Made by a program: the position numbers and the translations under genes
Origin: Lysobacterales bacterium
GTDB lineage: Bacteria; Pseudomonadota; Gammaproteobacteria; Xanthomonadales; SZUA-36
Direction of reading: 5' to 3'
Assembly (NCBI GenBank): GCA_014238945.1
Contig: JABAAB010000080.1
Span: 1 to 39,191 of the forward strand
DNA length: 39,191 nt
Part shown: piece after piece, positions 1 to 8,374 of the stretch
Position numbering within the stretch: the first letter of the stretch is position 1
How the letters are laid out: the number at the start of each line of letters is the position of its first letter
The notes under the pieces: model-generated
What the model was told of the DNA's origin: nothing
Seen by the model: only the letters and a program-made list of their open reading frames with translations
The model's database searches: none

Positions 1-92
1 AACGCTGCGGTCTTTACAACGCGGATGACGAGGCTTCAAGCCTGGGTTCCGGCCCACAATACCTGCTCGGTAACAAACCGGGTAACCCTTAA
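1..92 (+). CDS. C-terminal end of an unidentified protein (cut by window edge)
   Basis: An open frame enters from the left edge and stops at TAA 90-92. It gives about 29 residues, beginning RCGLYNADDE and ending GNKPGNP. Nothing in this fragment identifies a family. It converges on the tRNA-Thr 77 bases downstream, and bases 93-169 hold no feature I can support. In several gammaproteobacteria the tRNA-Thr beside the birA cluster is followed by further tRNAs and tuf. Here an unrelated gene in the opposite orientation sits there instead. The frame itself is plausible but short, so coding status is moderately sure and function is unknown. Confidence 0.5.
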   Translation, partial: RCGLYNADDEASSLGSGPQYLLGNKPGNP

Positions 93-169
93 ATCATCGC
101 TCAGGAACGATTAACTTCGGAAAGAAGGGTCCCGCTCCAATGAATGAAAATACATGAATAGGGATTGAA

Positions 170-245
170 TGGTGCCGGCACCAAGATTTGAACTCGGGAC
201 CTACTGATTACAAATCAGTTGCTCTACCAGCTGAGCTATACCGGC
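170..245 (-). tRNA. tRNA-Thr (anticodon TGT)
   Basis: On the minus strand the sequence begins GCCGGTATAGCTCAG and ends in an encoded CCA (bases 172-170), 76 nt in all. The acceptor arm pairs GCCGGTA with TGCCGGC. The anticodon stem-loop is CTGATTTGTAATCAG with TGT at the centre, which reads ACA (Thr). The T-arm carries GTTCAAATC. All four arms are intact. It is the last element of the minus-strand block fak-like, plsY, birA, SPOR. A birA ... SPOR ... tRNA arrangement is known from pseudomonads, but the usual companion tRNAs (Tyr, Gly) are not seen within the window. Confidence 0.97.
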
Positions 246-328
246 ACAGGATATATCAGGGGGTGGCAATTTTAGGTGCTTGTGGCCGTCAACGCAATGT
301 TTTTACACCGGCAAGTCAACACCGGATA

Positions 329-1189
329 TTAACCCTCTCCACCGGATGTATCATCGGCGCTACTTGCCCCGGTATCATTGTTCATTATCTCGGCAGCGCC
401 GGTGTTGCCGTTGGGATCTTCTCCCTCGGTTGTCCCTGCAGGGGCTGAATCGATATTTTCTGCAACATCTGCTTGTTGCGGACCGGTTTCATTGGCCTGG
501 GTTTCCACAAGTCCGGCAGTCAATCTGTTCGGGTCCGATTCTGCGCAGGGCATGGGGCGCAACATAAAATCGTTGGGCCGGTTTTGCATGTCCAGTGTGA
601 TCATCTCTGACCCCGGGGACTGTTCATAATCCAGCCAGTAGCGCACTTCGTTCTTGCGTTGCACCAGTATCATGGGGGTATAGCCCCTTTCCTCCAGACC
701 GCGTCGACGTTCCAGTGCGTTTTCCTGACGCAGAAAATATCCCAGCGATATGGAGTTTTTGAACTCTCCGCTGTAGAGGACCCGGATGTCTTCCAAACCC
801 AGCGCCTGTAACGATAACAAGGCTTCGTTGGCCTCGAGCAGGGAATTGTAGGGACGCATAAAGACCCAGTATCCCTGCTCCACCAACGCATGGGACTGTC
901 GCTCACCGATACTTTCTGCAACGACTTGTAAACGCGCACGGACCTGGTCCTTGTCACCGACATCAAGAAATGGACCCAGGTTAAAACACTGTCGCCCGCC
1001 CGATATCAGGTCCTGGTCCTGGATCAGTTCACTGAAGAGATGGATGGTTGGTAGATTGTTGTCCTCAGGGTTGTGCTCGGACCTGGTCTGCTGATCGAGG
1101 GGAACCTTCGTCGACACAGGTTGATCCATTTGAAATGCAAGCAACAGCAGGTTGGCCAGGAACAGGCTGATGACGACGATTCTCAACAT
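329..1189 (-). CDS. SPOR-domain membrane-anchored protein
   Basis: A 286-residue protein with an N-terminal hydrophobic anchor (residues 3-20), a polar linker, and a SPOR-like fold at about 104-187. That region reads as two repeats of the type YWVFMRPYNSLLEANE...L and GYFLRQENALERRRGLEERG. An acidic low-complexity tail rich in Asn, Gly, Glu and Asp follows (about 228-286). SPOR domains bind denuded septal peptidoglycan, so the likely site is the periplasmic face of the inner membrane. It lies 51 bases after birA on the same strand and 83 bases before the tRNA-Thr. A SPOR gene in this position follows coaX in pseudomonads, but coaX is absent here. A perfect TATAAT on the minus strand (1201-1196) lies just ahead of the start codon. 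Confidence 0.8.
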   Translation of the reverse strand: MLRIVVISLFLANLLLLAFQMDQPVSTKVPLDQQTRSEHNPEDNNLPTIHLFSELIQDQDLISGGRQCFNLGPFLDVGDKDQVRARLQVVAESIGERQSHALVEQGYWVFMRPYNSLLEANEALLSLQALGLEDIRVLYSGEFKNSISLGYFLRQENALERRRGLEERGYTPMILVQRKNEVRYWLDYEQSPGSEMITLDMQNRPNDFMLRPMPCAESDPNRLTAGLVETQANETGPQQADVAENIDSAPAGTTEGEDPNGNTGAAEIMNNDTGASSADDTSGGEG

Positions 1190-1240
1190 GCTGGCATTAT
1201 ATGCCGGTCATAGACGAGTTGATAACAACAGTACAAAATT

Positions 1241-2227
1241 TCAAGTCCCACTGGATCGGCTCAGGCTGGCATCACCGGAATGAAGTGTGTGCATTTTCTC
1301 TCCAACCTTCAACAAAAGAGCGCCCTGCCCGTCAATCCCTGCAGATATTCCTTTAAGCTTTCCGGTACCAGTGACAACATCTATTCTCTGACCTTTCAGG
1401 CCATCCATCGATTCCCATTGTGCCCTGAATGGTTCAAACCCATCTGCTTCGAAACGGGTCAAATGCTCCACCAGTTCGTCGAGCAACCCGGTGAGAAGTT
1501 GGTTACGGGAACTGCCGGGAACATGGCTGTTCAAGTCCGTCCAGGGCTGGTCTATGTTGCTGGCAGATGCGGCTTCGGGCATGTGCACATTGAGCCCCAC
1601 ACCCGCAACGATGTGAAAACACCCATTGGTGTCAAGCTGGCTTTCCACCAGGCAGCCCCCCAGCTTTTGTCCGTGCAACAGCAAATCATTGGGCCATTTG
1701 ATGCGGTGGTCGCTGAGCCCGGACTTGCTTAGCGCCCGGGCAGCAGCCAGCGCGACAACCAGCGACAGACAACCCATGGATGAGCTTGACCGGGGAAACG
1801 ACCAGCCTAACGACAGGTAGAGATTCCTGCCGAAAGGAGAATGCCAATTCCTGCCCCGTCTGCCGCGCCCGGCGGTCTGGTGTTCGGCTGCAATGGCCAT
1901 GGCGTGCCGGTCTTCAATGGGTAATTTCTGAATGGCCAAATTGGTTGAGTCGAGGGATGCAATTACCCTTAAACCGGAAAGTTTGTCGCGTGTGGGTTCG
2001 TTCACTTGTGCCAGTATTTGATTCTGATCCAGCAGTTCCAGAGGGTGCGTCAGGCGATAACCCTCGCCAACGACAAACTCTGTCTCGATATCGAGATCAG
2101 CCATGGCCGCAGCAAGCTCAACCACCCTGTCCGGCGAACAGTCCAATTCAGCGGCAATCGACTCCAATACCCGGTATCTGTCGGTAGAAAGACAGTGGAC
2201 CAGTTCAACTACATCAGCGGTGCTCAA
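1241..2227 (-). CDS. birA: Bifunctional biotin-[acetyl-CoA carboxylase] ligase / biotin operon repressor BirA
   Basis: A 328-residue protein. Residues 1-60 form a winged helix-turn-helix typical of repressor-type BirA. The catalytic biotin protein ligase domain contains the biotinyl-AMP loop GRGRRGR (120-126), KWPNDLL (about 178-184) and GGCLVE. A C-terminal SH3-like domain follows. It attaches biotin to the AccB carrier of acetyl-CoA carboxylase, and the N-terminal domain suggests it also represses biotin synthesis genes. The start is TTG at 2227-2225 and overlaps the plsY stop (TTGA), so the two are translationally coupled. An ATG further in would remove the helix-turn-helix. Placement beside plsY and the fatty-acid-kinase-like gene makes this a small lipid-synthesis cluster. 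Confidence 0.95.
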   Translation of the reverse strand: MSTADVVELVHCLSTDRYRVLESIAAELDCSPDRVVELAAAMADLDIETEFVVGEGYRLTHPLELLDQNQILAQVNEPTRDKLSGLRVIASLDSTNLAIQKLPIEDRHAMAIAAEHQTAGRGRRGRNWHSPFGRNLYLSLGWSFPRSSSSMGCLSLVVALAAARALSKSGLSDHRIKWPNDLLLHGQKLGGCLVESQLDTNGCFHIVAGVGLNVHMPEAASASNIDQPWTDLNSHVPGSSRNQLLTGLLDELVEHLTRFEADGFEPFRAQWESMDGLKGQRIDVVTGTGKLKGISAGIDGQGALLLKVGEKMHTLHSGDASLSRSSGT

Positions 2228-2865
2228 TGTTTACGAAAGAAAAGCTGCATGCGTTCAAAGCGGTTTTCGGTTCCTTCACTCATATGCCGCAGGTTTCGGC
2301 GGTGGGTGAACATCAGGAACAGGGCCGTTGCTGTGGTAAATATCACCAATTCCCGGCCGTCGAGCCACCAGGCGGAGGGGATGAGGCTGAAACCGGCCAG
2401 CACGGTCGAAAGGCCAACATAACCGCTCATGACCATGGAAACCAGCCAGACCACTGCCAAAGGCAGCAACAACCAGGGTTCAATGATCATCATTGCCCCA
2501 ATCGCGGTCGCTGCGCCTTTGCCACCCCGAAAACCATGCCAGATGGGGAAACAGTGACCCAGCATAGCGGCAAATCCGCACAGCATGACCTCACCGGCGG
2601 TTGCCGGTATATGGATCAGTAATTCTTCTGAACCCCCCAGGCCCAGATAAGGTACCCACAATGCCGCAATAACGCCTTTGCCCACGTCTATGATAATCAC
2701 GCCCAAAGCAAACAGTGCCCCCTGGGTCCGAAAGGCATTGGTACCGCCGGCATTGCCACTGCCCATGTCGCGGATATCAACATCTTTCAGCTTACCCAGA
2801 AACAGACTGCCTGAAACAGAGCCCAGCAGGTAGGCCAGCAGGATATTGATGATAAATATCGTCAT
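2224..2865 (-). CDS. plsY: Acyl-phosphate:glycerol-3-phosphate acyltransferase PlsY
   Basis: A 213-residue inner-membrane protein with about seven hydrophobic segments. It has the PlsY signature loops: GSGNAGGTNAFR (about 36-47), the glycine-rich acyl-phosphate loop GFRGGKGAAT, and a C-terminal HRRNLRHMSEGTE. It transfers an acyl chain from acyl-phosphate to the sn-1 position of glycerol-3-phosphate, the first step of phospholipid synthesis. Acyl-phosphate normally comes from PlsX acting on acyl-ACP. Here the gene immediately upstream encodes a protein resembling fatty acid kinase, which would supply acyl-phosphate from free fatty acids. It starts 47 bases after the end of that gene and overlaps birA by 4 bases. 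The length is normal for the family. Confidence 0.96.
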   Translation of the reverse strand: MTIFIINILLAYLLGSVSGSLFLGKLKDVDIRDMGSGNAGGTNAFRTQGALFALGVIIIDVGKGVIAALWVPYLGLGGSEELLIHIPATAGEVMLCGFAAMLGHCFPIWHGFRGGKGAATAIGAMMIIEPWLLLPLAVVWLVSMVMSGYVGLSTVLAGFSLIPSAWWLDGRELVIFTTATALFLMFTHRRNLRHMSEGTENRFERMQLFFRKH

Positions 2866-2912
2866 TTGAAGTTGGGTCCAGTCCTGGTCTGTTCAGTAAA
2901 GTCCATATAGGC

Positions 2913-4751
2913 TCAATTCAATTCCACGGGTTGGGGCAGAAATCCCACGATCAATCCACCCGGACCCAGGTGCACACCCAGCGCCGGTCCTGCCTCGGTA
3001 ATGTGGCAGGAATATACCCTGGTGTGCCTGCCCAGTATATACCTTCGAAGCGCCCGGGCACCCTCAATATTGGCACCGTGGGCGATCAATATCCGATAGG
3101 AAGTTTCGCGGTCCATTTTGTTTAACGATACCCTGCCCAGGGCGGCGGGATTTGCACCGGACCCTGGTGTAACTGATGCCAGTTTGAATTGGCCTTTTTT
3201 CGTGGTCAACAGCGGGCTGACGTGCAGTATCCCGGTTAGCGTTTTAACCCATGCAGGCAGACGTCCTCCGCGTACCACGTAGGACAGGTCATGGGGCATC
3301 GCGAACACACAGGTCATCGGCCGATATTTGAACAGCAGCGCTTCGATCTCGTCCAGCGACATTCCCTGCTGAGCAGCCTCAGCTGCAATCATGGCGAGAC
3401 AACCCTCCCCCGAACTCCCGCTCATGGTGTCAAATACCCGCACACGGTGATTACCAAACGGTGCTGCTGCAGAGCGTGCACCCTGGGTAGTACCACTCAG
3501 GGCTTCGGACAGACCTACGGTTATGACGTCATAACCATGACCGGTGAGCAAATCATACTGACGGCTGAAATCACCCGGAGGAGGTTGTGACGTCTTGGGC
3601 CATTCTTCGCAATCAATCAGCATACGGTACAGCTCGGCTGGTTGTAACGACACGTGGTCAATATATTCCCTCGCACCAAAATTCAAGCGGGCAGACACCA
3701 TGTGAATGGCCAGGCGTTCCTGCTCTTCATGGGGTATGTCGGCACCCGAATCTGTCACCACTGCAACGTGACCTGACTGGTTCATCAGACCGTGCTGACG
3801 AAGCATGTCATCCGCCTTTTGCTGCTGGAGTGCCCCAAACTGCTCACATGCCAGGTAGGCCTCTCCCGGGTTATTTACGTGGATGTGAACCCGTACACGG
3901 GTTTGACCACCCGCCACGACCAGAGAACTGCAGTCGAGTTGCTGTAACTGCCTCATGATGGCAATACGATCAAGGCCATCGCCTTCTATCACACACTCGG
4001 TACAAAAGCGGTGCGCATCCACGTCCATTTCCATCAAGGTGCTGCCGGCCGAAGACAGCTGGTCAAAATCGACGGAATCCGCTTCGGTTTCACCACCATT
4101 GATGTAGGTTCGGATTCCTTCCAGCAGGTCAACGAATCCTTGTCCACCTGCATCCACCACACCAGCCTGCTTCAATACCGGTAACAGGTCGGGTGTTCCG
4201 GCGAGGGATTTTCTGGCGCTCTCCAGACCCGTTTCAAACAGCACCCTTATATCATCGACACCCTGGCTGACCGCATCTTCCAGGGCATTGGAAAAGTCTT
4301 CCAAAACCGTGGGAAGTGTACCCACCACCGGCTCTGACATGGCGCTCCATGCAGACTTTGAACCCGCAATGCTGGCCACCGCCAGTTGTTCTGCTGTCAG
4401 GGATTCAAGACCGTGCACCGCCCTACTGAAGCCATGTAAATACTGCGCCATGATGGCACCTGAATTACCCCGGGCTGCGTCCAGTGAAGCCTCTGCAATC
4501 CGATTCATCAATTCACCCATCGTCAGTTTTTTGTCGCCGGGTTTCACAGCAGCGTGTATGACTTCGTGGATGACCTTGAAACTGAAGGCCATATTGGTAC
4601 CGGTATCACCATCGGGAACCGGGAAAATATTGATCCTGTCGATGTATTCCCGACGCACGAAAAGATGCCTGATCCCGGCGGACAGGCCGCGGATCATCCG
4701 GTCCGCATCAATGTAGGAGATAGCTGGAACCACTTCTGTTTTTCTGGCCAT
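2913..4751 (-). CDS. DhaL (DAK2)-DegV fusion, fatty acid kinase FakA-FakB-like protein
   Basis: Seen: with the ATG at 4751 the protein has 612 residues. Residues 12-215 match the DhaL kinase domain of FakA, with the metal/ATP loop FPVPDGDTGTNM (43-54), ARGNSGAIMAQ (93-103), PVVGTLPTV (141-149) and VVDAGGQGF (198-206). Residues 240-310 resemble the FakA middle domain (CTECVIEGD, VRVHIHVNNPGE). Residues 328-612 are a full DegV/FakB domain with VVTDSGAD (331-338), TSQPPPGDF (387-395), LSEALSGTTQ (414-423), VVRGGRLP (492-499) and GPALGVHLGPGG (588-599). Known: FakA phosphorylates fatty acids bound to separate FakB proteins in Firmicutes. Inferred: one chain does both jobs and feeds PlsY just downstream. 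The frame is open to an ATG at 4898, but the extra 49 residues look non-homologous, so the internal start is preferred. Substrate is not proven, and DegV-type proteins are often annotated only by fold. Confidence 0.85.
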   Translation of the reverse strand: MARKTEVVPAISYIDADRMIRGLSAGIRHLFVRREYIDRINIFPVPDGDTGTNMAFSFKVIHEVIHAAVKPGDKKLTMGELMNRIAEASLDAARGNSGAIMAQYLHGFSRAVHGLESLTAEQLAVASIAGSKSAWSAMSEPVVGTLPTVLEDFSNALEDAVSQGVDDIRVLFETGLESARKSLAGTPDLLPVLKQAGVVDAGGQGFVDLLEGIRTYINGGETEADSVDFDQLSSAGSTLMEMDVDAHRFCTECVIEGDGLDRIAIMRQLQQLDCSSLVVAGGQTRVRVHIHVNNPGEAYLACEQFGALQQQKADDMLRQHGLMNQSGHVAVVTDSGADIPHEEQERLAIHMVSARLNFGAREYIDHVSLQPAELYRMLIDCEEWPKTSQPPPGDFSRQYDLLTGHGYDVITVGLSEALSGTTQGARSAAAPFGNHRVRVFDTMSGSSGEGCLAMIAAEAAQQGMSLDEIEALLFKYRPMTCVFAMPHDLSYVVRGGRLPAWVKTLTGILHVSPLLTTKKGQFKLASVTPGSGANPAALGRVSLNKMDRETSYRILIAHGANIEGARALRRYILGRHTRVYSCHITEAGPALGVHLGPGGLIVGFLPQPVELN

Positions 4752-4930
4752 TCTGATACAGCAAAGTTTAGCATGCGAATCAGCGGATTCATTGGTGAAA
4801 ATATCCGGGTTTTGGTCAAATTTGCGTGACATTTGGCGTACAAAAGCCAACAAATCGTTGTACAGGGCCTTTTGGCACATTTGGCATGAAACCTGCATCG
4901 GTAAACTACCTAAGCAGACAGGAGAGAAAT

Positions 4931-5269
4931 ATGGAAGACGAAACTTTTTTTGACAGCATCAAGAGAAATCTCAACGGTGAGCCTGGACAGCCCATAGTGC
5001 TGGGTGTTTGCAAGACACTGGCGGAGCGTTTCAAACAGGAAGTCTGGCTGATCAGGTTGATCACCATCATCCTCGGTGTGTTTTACACTTTCGTGACACT
5101 GGTAGCCTACATCCTGCTGGGATTGTTTCTGGAAGAGACCTCTGCACGCAGCAAGGGTGTGTTCGAGGGTCTTGGAATCTGGTTCAGGGAATTTACCGAA
5201 AAAGCCGGTGAACGATGCAATGACGTGTTTGGTCGTAATGGCACTTCACACAGAAACGGCAGCGTATAA
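4931..5269 (+). CDS. PspC-domain membrane protein
   Basis: A 112-residue protein. Residues 18-68 match the PspC domain: VLGVCKTLAERF, then a polar-charged stretch, a double hydrophobic segment and LGLFLEE. A polar C-terminal tail follows that could be cytoplasmic. PspC domains occur in the phage-shock-protein inner-membrane sensor and in many stand-alone proteins linked to envelope stress. No pspA, pspB or pspF lies nearby, so it is best called a stand-alone PspC protein. The start ATG at 4931 is set by a good Shine-Dalgarno (caggagag, 4919-4926). The frame is open further upstream, but that part has no family match. It is transcribed away from the fatty-acid-kinase-like gene. Confidence 0.85.
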   Translation: MEDETFFDSIKRNLNGEPGQPIVLGVCKTLAERFKQEVWLIRLITIILGVFYTFVTLVAYILLGLFLEETSARSKGVFEGLGIWFREFTEKAGERCNDVFGRNGTSHRNGSV

Positions 5270-5370
5270 CCAGCACCGAAACAGAATGGCCGGGGAGTAA
5301 ATACGCACCCAGCGACTGAGTAATATCCGTCAACTGATGTAGCTTCAAGTCCATTCACTGAAGAGAATTT

Positions 5371-5425
5371 AACAGCGTCAGCTACGAATCAGCGCGTCCG
5401 CGTATTTCGAAGCTGACGCTTTGTT
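5371..5425. terminator. Inverted repeat, probable terminator after the PspC gene
   Basis: The arm AACAGCGTCAGCT (5371-5383) pairs with AGCTGACGCTTTGTT (5411-5425), a stem of at least 10 bp with one bulged T and a loop of about 27 bases. The right arm ends in a T-rich stretch (ttgtttta). The long loop is unusual for a rho-independent terminator, so an operator or attenuator is an alternative. Confidence 0.45.
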
Positions 5426-5440
5426 TTATAAATAGACGAG

Positions 5441-5468
5441 TAGACATTTGCTACAGTTGGTTTATGCT
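5441..5468 (+). promoter_or_regulatory. Candidate sigma-70 promoter for the M1 aminopeptidase
   Basis: TAGACA (5441-5446, five of six matches to the -35 consensus) and TATGCT (5463-5468, four of six to the -10) are separated by 16 bases. They lie about 90 bases before the aminopeptidase start and just after the inverted repeat. This is a match by eye only. Confidence 0.35.
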
Positions 5469-5556
5469 CTCGTTCCTCGCTTAACAACAAAATTATCTGG
5501 CCGTCTATAAGAATCAAACAAGGCCACACCAGCTCAACATGAATCAAGGACAAAAA

Positions 5557-8289
5557 ATGTCAATGACAAAAATTCTGCGGCTTGCAACCAGCCTTTTATT
5601 CACATGCGTCGTTCTTTACGGCTGTTCGGAATCCGACCAACAGCCTGTGGCACAGGCATCGAATCAACCAGCCGCCCCGATTGATCCCCAAGCACCCGTC
5701 GGACGTCTGGATGACACCGTCATACCGGTCCATTACCGTCTCGAACTGAAAATTGACCCAACACAGGAATCGTTTTCCGGAACGGTTGCCATTGATGTCG
5801 AATTCAGTGAATCCAGTGACCTGCTCTGGATACATGGGAAGAACATGGACGTGGGTGAAATTTACCTGACACAGGCCGAATCTGGGCGAATAGATGCAAC
5901 TTACGAGGAACGTCTGAAATCGGGAGTTGCGCTCGTAAGCCTCGCTAGTGCTGCACAGCCCGGTCCGGCAACGCTCCACCTTGGATTTGAAGCACCATTC
6001 AATACTTCCACCAATGCTTTGTTCAGAGTCTCACGTGGTGAAGATCACTATGCGGCCACCCAGTTTGAGCCGATCTCAGCCCGGCAGGCCTTCCCGGGTT
6101 TTGATGACCCCGGGTTCAAGGTTCCATTCGATCTGGCATTGGTCACACGGGCCGATGATGTCGCCATAACGACCACACCCGAGGCCTCCGTAGAAGACTT
6201 GGGTGATGGCTATGTGCGACGTGTTTTTGAAACCACCCGCCCCATGCCCACCTACCTTCTGGCCTTTGCCGTAGGCCCTTATGACCTGGTTGATTTCGGT
6301 ATGATCCCGGCCAACGACATCCGCGACCGGGAAGTCCATTTAAGGGCGATCGCAGCCAGGGGGCTTGGTCCAAAACTGGATTATGCACTGAAACATACCT
6401 ACGGACTGCTGACCTCGCTGGAGGAGTATTTTGGAACCCCCTACCCGTACAAAAAACTCGACCTGATCGCCGTACCCGAAAGTTTTGGCGGGGCCATGGA
6501 AAACATCGGCGCCATCACTTACGACGAGTACCTGATCCTGATGGATGAAAACTCTTCCCTGAGCCAGCGGCGTTCATACGCCAGGGTGCACGCCCATGAA
6601 TTGGCACATATGTGGTTTGGCAACCTGGTAACACCCGAATGGTGGAACGATATCTGGCTGAACGAAGCCTTTGCCAGCTGGATGATGAACAAGACAGCTC
6701 AGGACTACTGGCCCGAAGGTGAATTTGACCGCGAAACACTCAATGGCGCCATCGGTGCCATGAACAACGATTCGCTGGCCGCCGCACGCCAGATCCGTGA
6801 ACCGGTTCATCACAATAACAGTATTTCCGACGCATTTGATGGAATCACCTATCGGAAGGGTGGTGGTGTGCTGGCCATGTTGGAACGCTACATCGGTGAG
6901 GAAAAATTCCAGAAGGGAATCCAGTTGCATATCCAACGCCATGCAGACGGAAATTCGACCGCCGAGGATTTCATCAAGTCAGTGGCCGATGGTTCAGGTG
7001 TTGAAGATGTCGAGGCCGCGTTTAAGTCCTACATAGAACAACCCGGTGTACCACTGGTGTCTGCGCAGGTTAACTGCAGCGACGAGACTGGTCCCAGGCT
7101 TGAAGTCAGCCAGTCGCGATACGCGCCGCTGGGTTCTTCAATCAATCCGGACGATAGTGAATGGCTGATTCCCATGTGCGTCAGCTACCAGGCGGATGGG
7201 GCGCAAAAGAGTACCTGTACGATGCTGACTGAGAAAAAGCAGTCCATCAAGCTCGAATCCGATGATTGCCCGTCCGGTGTTCACCCGAATGCGGACGGTG
7301 CAGGCTACTACCGCTTTACCATGGATGAAACCTGGTGGAGTGGCTTGCTGGATGGGTCATTGGACATGGTTCCCTCCGAAGCGCTGATACTCGCCGACAG
7401 TCTTGACGCGGCTTTTCGGGCCGGTGAAGTCACCGCAGATACCTATCTTTCCGGAATGAACACGCTGGTCAATCACGAAGCATGGGATGTTGCCGATGCA
7501 GCGATGGACTACCTGGAAAACATTGCCGATATCGTCGAAGCCGATCAGCTCGAACCGGTGGAGCAGGTGTTTCGCAACATGGTCAATCCACGCTATGAGC
7601 GGCTGCAGGGCGCATCCGATGAGGGCTCAGTGTTATTGAAAGAACGTATGCAGCGCTTCCTGATCATCATCGCCAAAGACGAAGCCCTGAGGGCGCCACT
7701 GGCCGAACTGGCTGCCGCCAGGGTTGGCTTAAATGGTGACCCTGACCTCTCAGCGGTACCCGAGGACCAGATGGAGACCGTGCTGAGTGTCGGTGTACAG
7801 GACCTGGGTGAACGGTTTTTCGAACTGTTGCTCGAACTGGCACTTGCCTCGGAAGACCCGGCATTTCGGGATTCGGCCATGGGGGCATTGGCACGTGCGG
7901 AAGACCCGATGCTGGTCCAAAGACTCCAGGTCGCGGTACTCGAAAAGCAGTTCAAAGGCACCGAATACCTGGACGTCATCTTCCGGCAGATGGCCCGCGT
8001 GGCCAGCAGGGATTCCACTTATGCCTGGTTGGTTGAAAATGAAGCAGCCATTCTGGAAATGATTCCGGAGACATTCCGGGCCAGGGCGGTCTCGGCCATG
8101 GGTGGCTATTTCTGCAGTAATTCCCGTGCGGATGAGTGGCAACAATTCATTGAGGGTCATGCCGATAAATTAGCAGGCTATGAGCGCAGCCTGGCACAGG
8201 CTACCGAAAGCGTCCGATTGTGCGCCGGTCTGAGGGATGCCAAGGGTGAGGAACTCATAGCCGCTTTTGGCAGTTACAACCAGGGCTAG
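5557..8289 (+). CDS. M1-family zinc aminopeptidase, lipoprotein
   Basis: A protein of about 910 residues. The signal peptide ends in LYGC, so Cys23 would be lipidated (Tyr at -2 is an uncommon lipobox residue). The M1 catalytic set is complete: GGAMEN (about 311-316), HELAH (347-351) and the zinc glutamate at 370 in NEAFASWM, giving the HExxH-x18-E pattern. A tyrosine-containing region and a long ERAP-like C-terminal helical domain follow. It removes N-terminal residues from peptides in the periplasm or at the outer membrane. The start at 5557 has the Shine-Dalgarno caagga 8 bases upstream. An ATG at 5539 in the same frame lacks one. A promoter-like pair lies at 5441-5468 and a hairpin terminator follows at 8319-8350. 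Exact residue specificity cannot be read from the sequence. Confidence 0.93.
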   Translation: MSMTKILRLATSLLFTCVVLYGCSESDQQPVAQASNQPAAPIDPQAPVGRLDDTVIPVHYRLELKIDPTQESFSGTVAIDVEFSESSDLLWIHGKNMDVGEIYLTQAESGRIDATYEERLKSGVALVSLASAAQPGPATLHLGFEAPFNTSTNALFRVSRGEDHYAATQFEPISARQAFPGFDDPGFKVPFDLALVTRADDVAITTTPEASVEDLGDGYVRRVFETTRPMPTYLLAFAVGPYDLVDFGMIPANDIRDREVHLRAIAARGLGPKLDYALKHTYGLLTSLEEYFGTPYPYKKLDLIAVPESFGGAMENIGAITYDEYLILMDENSSLSQRRSYARVHAHELAHMWFGNLVTPEWWNDIWLNEAFASWMMNKTAQDYWPEGEFDRETLNGAIGAMNNDSLAAARQIREPVHHNNSISDAFDGITYRKGGGVLAMLERYIGEEKFQKGIQLHIQRHADGNSTAEDFIKSVADGSGVEDVEAAFKSYIEQPGVPLVSAQVNCSDETGPRLEVSQSRYAPLGSSINPDDSEWLIPMCVSYQADGAQKSTCTMLTEKKQSIKLESDDCPSGVHPNADGAGYYRFTMDETWWSGLLDGSLDMVPSEALILADSLDAAFRAGEVTADTYLSGMNTLVNHEAWDVADAAMDYLENIADIVEADQLEPVEQVFRNMVNPRYERLQGASDEGSVLLKERMQRFLIIIAKDEALRAPLAELAAARVGLNGDPDLSAVPEDQMETVLSVGVQDLGERFFELLLELALASEDPAFRDSAMGALARAEDPMLVQRLQVAVLEKQFKGTEYLDVIFRQMARVASRDSTYAWLVENEAAILEMIPETFRARAVSAMGGYFCSNSRADEWQQFIEGHADKLAGYERSLAQATESVRLCAGLRDAKGEELIAAFGSYNQG

Positions 8290-8318
8290 GCTTCATTGCC
8301 ATCACCAGTCGAGTCAAG

Positions 8319-8350
8319 GGTATCCTGCTTCAATCCTGAAGCGGGATACC
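8319..8350. terminator. Strong hairpin between convergent genes (bidirectional terminator)
   Basis: GGTATCCTGCTTCA and TGAAGCGGGATACC form a 14-bp stem with one T-G wobble and the 4-base loop ATCC. It lies between the aminopeptidase stop and the convergent thioredoxin-fold gene. There is no long T run, so intrinsic termination is probable rather than certain. Confidence 0.6.
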
Positions 8351-8374
8351 GCTCTTACTGAATATTGTCCATCC

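Noticed and set aside
4752-4898. 49-residue N-terminal extension of the DhaL-DegV protein
   Set aside because: The extra residues carry no DhaL similarity, and the family starts near the residue encoded at 4751. It would also overlap the upstream regulatory gap.
5008-5211. A 67-residue frame on the plus strand over the PspC gene
   Set aside because: It is a shadow of the PspC frame and shows no membrane pattern of its own.
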